The notes under the pieces: model-generated
The model's database searches: none
Told to the model about the DNA's origin: nothing
Seen by the model: only the letters and a program-made list of their open reading frames with translations
Origin: Rhynochetos jubatus
Taxonomy: Eukaryota; Chordata; Aves; Eurypygiformes; Rhynochetidae
NCBI GenBank assembly: GCA_027574665.1
Contig: CM050659.1
Coordinates: forward strand, 23,661,001-23,725,000
Reading direction: 5' to 3'
DNA: 64,000 bases
In this document: piece after piece, positions 58,901 through 64,000 of the stretch
Numbering within the stretch: the first letter of the stretch is position 1
How the letters are laid out: the number at the start of each line of letters is the position of its first letter
Translations under genes and position numbers: made by a program

Positions 58901-61865
58901 GGCTATGTGATGTGACTAATTAAAATCCCCATAAAAGAAAGTGAAAATCAATCTTCCTAAGAAAACATGGTACTTGATAACTACTAAAACCCACTAAAAA
59001 CCCAGGAGCTTCAAAAAGCTAAAGATACAACGAACAGTGCTCAACAGAACAATTTTACCATAAGTCAAAGCCTACAATCGTCACACAACAGAGCAACTAA
59101 GCTCAGCTCCTTCCTTCTGACCAAGGGCAGGTATTTTTTCCCCACTCACAAATATGTTCACTTACCTTAGACAGTGTGTAATTGATGTATTTTGTTCCAC
59201 ATCAACCGATAGATCCAGAAAGTCCTCATCTTTGCTACTAACCTTGAAAAAAAATAAGAAGAAACATTTCATAACAGTTTAGAACTGTCAGATTTCTTTT
59301 AACCGCTTCTGGGACGGTGCAATGTCCTCAGTGCACCTTTGTGATCAAAAATAAATACACACACATGCAGAGGCCCTTTCTTGAGGGAAATGAAAACTGA
59401 AGATATAATCTGATGTGTTTGTTGCTACAACCCAGAGAGGAATTAAAAAAAAAAAGCCAAAACCTGGGGCCGGGGGGGGGAACCCAACCACAAAAAGCCA
59501 AATCCAAAAACCTTTCTTGCAAAACACCTCTCCCCCTTGTAACTTCAAGACACATCTCCTTACTTCACCGGCAAACCCAAGATTTTAACCACTTGGAGCT
59601 CGAGAAGCTTTAACCGTATTCCACTTCGCCTTCTCGACTGATAGAGCTTTCTGCCGCATTTCCGAGGTTAACAGTAAATACTTACTGGAAATGCAGAAAC
59701 AGGCAGATGGGTTTCCAATAAAATGGGTTGGCAGCTAGGAAAAACAGCTTTCTATTTTTGGAAGAGTCACATTTAATTTCAAAATTCTTGAGACAGAATC
59801 TTATTACTGTCATTTTTAGAGCTTTTATTCACCACATAGCCATAATTATACATTTACAACGCCAAGAGGCATCATTTCAGTTGTAATCATGTCTTTTTTT
59901 TAATTCTCCTTCCATCTGAGTTTTCATTTTTCAAGAAATATTACATATTAGCACATGGCTAACTACAAATTCCTGGACTGAAGGTGGTGTGGTTCCTCTA
60001 ACTCTAGACTTTGTGCACTTGCTTTGCCCTCAAGTAGAGTGGCTATGGACCAGCACCAAGAAGGAGACTTCAAGAAATTCAGTTAATCCCAGAATTAAAT
60101 AAATAGCGAGCAACTCTCATGTAGAAACACAACATAAACTATCAATCACTGACACAGGAAATAACACGAAGACAAAAAGGCAGCTTATATCAGCCAGGTG
60201 CAGACTGCCTCGATGGAAACAGGGAGGAGGAACAGAAAAAACACTATGCTTTTTCTGAGAAACATACCTTAATGAGTATTGGTTTGAACATAGAGGTGAT
60301 ACAGTCATAAAATAGGCTACGCTCCATATTTTAATAGAGAGAGTGCAATTTCATCTATCCTAATAAATGAAAAAGTGTGCTTAGTATTAGGGAAAATGAT
60401 CCAGAACCTGTGAAAAATCTAAGAGGTTTGGTTTTGTTTTAAACGTACAGCCTCACAGTTAAGACATCTGGTTTCATTGGTTAGTGTTCCTTGGAAGATT
60501 TCATGGACCCACGTCAGATCGGTCTTGTCTCCTTCTTCACTCTCAATGCTGCCGTTCTGGAGTTTGCCATTCTGCTTCTCCTGCTTTTTCTCTTCTTGTA
60601 GTAAGTCAGCAATAGTGTTAAGTAGGTAGTTTAGGAATTCATGTGCATCCTGCTGCATATAATTATCAAATAATTCTGGAAAGGAAGAGATCAAGGAGAA
60701 TTTAGTACAGATACTTCATAATACCAAGTTACTGTGCTTTTAGCAAGCCGGGCGTGCCCTTCCCCTTCTCTAGCCTATTACACAGTTGGGGGTTATACTG
60801 TTCAGAGTCTCTGACTCTTTGTGCTTTGTTGTCCTCACAATGGATGTTGGGTTACCCTAACCTATTCCTCTGGTTGCAAGAAACAGGCAGCTGAAAAATA
60901 ACATAAAGGAATTTGAGTTTGGGCATTTCTTGGAACTGAAGAAAACCATGATTGTTTTGGTTTTTTGGGTATTTTTGGGTGGTGGGGGTTTATCTCCTTC
61001 AGGGAGGGAGAGAAATAAAAAAATTCAGATATGTTGCCTTCGGCCACTAATTCATTAAGTCCAGCATCAAGGGGCAAAAATCCCCTACTATAAGTCTGTT
61101 ATCTTTTCAAGTTCAAGCACAGATGATAAATGAACATACAGAACTCTTCCTCACAAAGTAGCCCTGGGAAATAACCACTAGTTCTCGTCAGAAGGAATTT
61201 ATCCTGCTGCAAATGTAAGAAGAAAGAAGGCTAAGGGTGATTAACGTTGCCTTAGAGACTAACTTTGACCAACTCCATGAGGTCTGTTTAGCCCGTGACA
61301 ATTTCTAGCGAGGAGCCAAAGCGTGCTGACTTGGGGCAGACCTCTACGGAGTGTGATGGCAGTGGGGAACAACTGGAGTACTGAGACTTGTGTGCAGGCT
61401 CCGCACGCAGTCTAAGCCAGTAGAGAAATAAAGATATCGAGATAATCCTCTTAGGGCAGAGCAGAGTTCTGATAGAATCTCTGTTCCTACGCTACAGAGG
61501 TGGTGAAATTCATGCTACAAACAGGAGTTCAAAAATCTGCCAGAAATCTGTTAAAACTTGACAACTTGGACTCACTTAATCAGGAAGTTACGTTTACGTT
61601 CTTAAACCCCCAACGCTTACATCTGCATAGAAACTTCATTTAGTCATTTACCATTTTCTTTCCTCAATCGGGAAATAAATTTCTTGGGTGGGATGACTCC
61701 CACCTTCTTCTTTTGCGTGGCAATACTGTTGAAGAGATCAGAGAGGCATGTCAGGAGGCTTTCCTTCTTTCGAGGCTGCACTTTGTATGCCAAAACTTTT
61801 TCCCGAAATGGACGACAAAAATAAAGTGCCTGTAAGACTGAGTTGCAGTAGCAGGTATTGCCGAA
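49880..61865 (-). CDS. USP12: USP12-type deubiquitinase, 7 exons, N-terminus outside the window
   Basis: Exons in transcript order are 61865-61652, 60675-60449, 59242-59166, 58239-58156, 57518-57321, 55376-55298 and 49981-49880. They total 981 nt, or 326 residues plus stop; the human protein has 370, so about 43 are missing, beyond position 64000. USP12/46-family cysteine proteases remove ubiquitin (for example from histones H2A/H2B and signalling receptors) and need WDR48 and WDR20. The Cys box ([16 protein letters not shown]), the [12 protein letters not shown] motif, zinc-ribbon pairs CLNC and CEQC, the His box ([14 protein letters not shown]) and FDDDIVEKI are all present, so the protein looks catalytically intact. 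The end SRD and [11 protein letters not shown] favour USP12, but several residues match USP46 instead, so it may be a third paralogue. Confidence 0.92.
49982..51825 (-). other. USP12: USP12 last intron, left part
   Basis: Intronic DNA. An A12 run lies at 51427-51438. No nested gene is recognised; the short open frames have no recognisable domains. Confidence 0.6.
51826..52190 (-). mobile_element. CR1 LINE 3' tail in the USP12 last intron
   Basis: Starts with a short CATCAT run in place of the usual terminal repeat, then the CR1 3' segment (GGTTGGAAGGGACCTTAAAG) and the ORF2 end, running to about 52190. It has the same orientation as USP12, since the CR1 reads on the minus strand. Its 51885-52028 part is nearly identical to 25457-25600. 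Confidence 0.88.
52191..55297 (-). other. USP12: USP12 last intron, right part
   Basis: AT-rich intronic DNA without a recognised gene or repeat family. It ends at the donor gtaggt beside 55298. Confidence 0.6.
55298..55376 (-). other. USP12: USP12 exon with catalytic histidine
   Basis: Encodes [18 protein letters not shown] and LLFDDDIVE: the catalytic His box and the following acidic loop. Thr and Gly in ITIVKSHG are USP46-type residues. The donor is gtaggt. Confidence 0.92.
57321..57518 (-). other. USP12: USP12 exon encoding the [14 protein letters not shown] core
   Basis: Encodes [20 protein letters not shown] through [10 protein letters not shown] and the first two bases of Ser. The flanking open frame continues into introns on both sides; those extensions are not coding. 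The donor is gtatgt at 57320. Confidence 0.93.
58156..58239 (-). other. USP12: USP12 exon with second zinc-ribbon pair
   Basis: Encodes [19 protein letters not shown] and [16 protein letters not shown] is USP12-like, EAQKR is USP46-like. The acceptor is CCACAG and the donor gtaagg. Confidence 0.9.
59166..59242 (-). other. USP12: USP12 exon encoding [17 protein letters not shown]
   Basis: Short exon (25 codons plus 2 bases) almost identical to both USP12 and USP46; it starts with Val as in USP46, where USP12 has Ile. It is too short to appear as a long open frame. Confidence 0.9.
60449..60675 (-). other. USP12: USP12 exon with QQDAHEF motif and first zinc-ribbon pair
   Basis: Encodes [19 protein letters not shown], a charged variable loop ([15 protein letters not shown], then SEEGDKTD), and TRCLNCEA with the first CxxC. 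The variable loop is where USP12 and USP46 differ most; here it fits neither exactly. The donor is gtacgt at 60448. Confidence 0.92.
60676..61651 (-). other. USP12: USP12 intron after the catalytic-cysteine exon
   Basis: A 976-bp intron with donor gtaaat and acceptor TTCCAG. No other feature is recognised. Confidence 0.65.
61652..61865 (-). other. USP12: USP12 exon with catalytic cysteine
   Basis: Begins in phase 0 with [12 protein letters not shown], the Cys box, and continues through [20 protein letters not shown] to the first base of a Glu codon. The acceptor is AACCAG and the donor gtaaat. In human USP12 an intron also falls just before FGNTC. Confidence 0.93.
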
Positions 61866-64000
61866 CTGGTTAAAACAGAACAAAAGGAAAACAAACGTTT
61901 TCATATTAGGTCTGTTAAAAAGTAATAACAGAAAGAGGTTGCTCATTAAGAACGTCACATACTGAAAACGGAACAGTCGGCTGTCAGAGTTCATTTAGTG
62001 GAGAAACACTAGCAGGCATGGTGTGAAAGACTCATCCTTGCATCATCACAGCTGGTAACAGCAAGAAAAGGGGGAGAAGACAACAATCACGGCGATGCTG
62101 GGCACAAAAAAGGGCAGGAAACCACTGACACACCAAAAAAAAATCCAGTTGAAGGCTCATCACAAAATAAAAACTGGAAACAGAGCACGCTAAAAATCTT
62201 GACAGGGGAGATCCCACCGATGCTGATGCGGAGGGGTGCCAATGATACAGCAGGACAGAGGGACAAGAAACCCGGAAAAGGAAGAGATGGCACCTGTCAG
62301 CATCACCGTGCCTCGACTTTGTTATAGTAAGAAGCTCAATGCATGAACTCATACGCTGGATTTGCCTGTGTTAGATACACAAAGTACTTCTTAGAGATAG
62401 TTAGCAAGGTACATGTTAAATATTTCCTGTTTACAATGAAATATTATGAGAAGTGCCTGATGCAGGCAAATTCAAAGAGCAGCTGGTTTACATCTGCCAT
62501 GTCTGAAGGCAGTGTCACGTTAGAGAAAGGAGGGCAGCGATAACAACTTCCAGAGGCAGTGTTTCACATTGCCTAACAAGAAGAAACACTCAGACCGCCG
62601 AGATATTAGCATGTCATCCACAGGAAATACACCACGGGTTTTTTGACTTGTTTCTTTGCAATTTATGGTGTAATGCTGCTGCTTCAAAAAACAAGAGTGC
62701 AACAAATTCTGGGTTTGTCAGTCCCCAGACACTTTCCAGTAAGGAGACTCTGCATCTCAAGAGCATTGAGAGCAAAATACTTTAAATAAACTAAACGAGC
62801 ACACAAATCTGACTACGGAACACAGACTGTTTTGTTAAGTAAGACTCATACGGCCGCTACTATTCACCAAACTTTGGTGTGATTAGTGTAGCAGAATGAT
62901 GTCAAGTTAATAATCAGTTTGCCAACTGAGACAGGAAATTAACAGTTTAATTCAAACAGCTAAAAAGGCTACAGCATTATAGTTACATTACCATTTAATT
63001 TATACCATACGCAAACAACATGGAACAGCAGTTAAAGCTTATTGACATGAGGAAAACACATACACAAGCTGAACAACACGGTGAATTAGGATAGAACCTA
63101 ACTCACAGGCTTGTTAGTGACCCAGGAAAACAAACAGCATCTAACTAAATTACTAACTTTGCTAACTAAATCTGCATACATGACAAAGCAGGCAAGAGAA
63201 CTACCAAAAGTCTGATTAAATATTAGTTTTCAGATGAGGTATCCAATAAATCTGTCTATAATATTCACAGAAAATTAAGAGACCAATGAATCTAGAAATC
63301 AGCCACCTTAAAAAAAAAAAAATCCACAAATGGAAGGTTATGGTGCACCTTAAGTCAAAAAAGTTTACAAAGCAAGTAGCTAATGAGATTTCAGCACTGT
63401 ATTCACAGAGAAATCCTGTCCAAAAGCATGAAGTCAACCGGTTATATATGTCCCGCTTTGATGCCTGCACAGAGACATGATTAGAACCAAACTGGAAGAG
63501 GTTAAAGGGGCTAAAGAATTAAAATCCCATCCAAATAGCTTTAAAAATTCCTGACAGTACAATGCAAGATGCTTTGCAGCAGTCAAAGTGACACAGTGAA
63601 AAATTCACTTTATGTCACCCTTTAGGTTTTAAAAATGTCCCTCTAAGCAGTATTCCATCTCTGTTTGTTTGCTACCACCTTTATACAGAAGAACTTTTAT
63701 TCCTGAAATCAGTATGTTGCATGTTAGCAACATTCTAGACATTTTACTGCGTGCCAAGTATTCTACCCTAAGACCGTGTGACGCATTTCATTTCAGCAAT
63801 TCTGGCTATTTTCTAATGCTAGAACAAAATCCTTTCAACCTGGAGCAACTCAGGGCCTTGGGAAACCACTGGATATCTCCAATACTGAGCTACGCTCCTC
63901 TGTATTAGAGTACCCCGCACAGTACTGCACAGCAGCGTCACCCTTGTAACTCTCATCGGTTTGCCTTTAGATCTACAAAGCAGTCAGATCTTTCCCATCA
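61866..64000 (-). other. USP12: USP12 5' intron running off the window edge
   Basis: AT-rich DNA upstream of the FGNTC exon. I looked for the expected preceding exon (ending in the pattern EHYFGLVN) on the minus strand and did not find it, so the first coding exon(s) and promoter should lie to the right of 64000. An A12 run is at 63310-63321. Confidence 0.55.

Larger units (their letters stand above)
55377..60448 (-). other. USP12: USP12 internal introns
   Basis: Introns 55377-57320, 57519-58155, 58240-59165 and 59243-60448, all with GT-AG ends. They are AT-rich and contain no transposon that I recognise. A G-run (GGGGCCGGGGGGGGGG-like, about 59467-59480) and an adjacent A10 tract are the only simple repeats of note. 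Confidence 0.65.

Noticed and set aside
1-64000. tRNA, rRNA, CRISPR array, bacterial-type operon or integrated viral genes
   Set aside because: No tRNA A/B-box pair with cloverleaf, rRNA segment, spaced direct-repeat array, Shine-Dalgarno-linked gene string or viral protein pattern was seen. The only mobile elements recognised are CR1 LINE tails.
62000-64000. USP12 N-terminal coding exon within the window
   Set aside because: No minus-strand stretch matching the expected EQFP to HYFGLVN pattern with a donor was found; the exon is assumed to lie outside.

Overview
The window is nuclear DNA from a sauropsid, most likely a bird. The evidence is three vertebrate protein genes with canonical splice sites, small GC-rich introns, CpG-island promoters, low repeat density, and transposon copies that are all CR1-type LINE tails, the dominant interspersed repeat of birds. 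Turtles and crocodilians also carry CR1, so the class is inferred and the species unknown.

Layout. Positions 1-1122 hold the upstream flank, CpG island and a predicted non-coding first exon of a WASF3-type gene (+). A 10.35-kb first intron follows, with a G-rich minisatellite at its start and a CR1 tail near its end. Eight coding exons lie in 11500-16371 and encode 507 residues. About 10 kb of downstream DNA follows (probable long 3' UTR plus flank, two CR1 copies). On the minus strand a GPR12-type receptor has its whole coding sequence in one exon (33630-32596), with a GC-rich promoter and 5' region up to about 35.3 kb. About 12 kb without a recognisable gene comes next. From 47.64 kb to the right edge runs a USP12-type deubiquitinase (-): 3' UTR and the last seven coding exons; the first coding exon(s), about 43 residues, lie beyond 64000.

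Order and orientation (WASF3 +, GPR12 -, USP12 -) match human 13q12. However, all three proteins are more divergent from the human versions than I would expect of bird orthologues of such conserved genes, and the USP protein mixes residues diagnostic of USP12 and of USP46. I therefore raise the possibility that this is an ancient paralogous copy of the WASF-GPR3/6/12-USP12 block rather than the 13q12 orthologue. This rests on human sequences recalled from memory and needs a phylogeny.

The three products do not form one pathway. WASF3 drives Rac-dependent Arp2/3 actin assembly, GPR12 is a constitutively active Gs-coupled receptor that raises cAMP, and USP12 is a WDR48/WDR20-activated deubiquitinase. 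Base composition changes visibly near 46-47.6 kb, from GC-rich on the WASF3/GPR12 side to AT-rich across USP12. Other points of note are a long near-perfect hairpin at the WASF3 promoter, a GC-AG intron in WASF3, and a full cAMP response element in the candidate GPR12 promoter.
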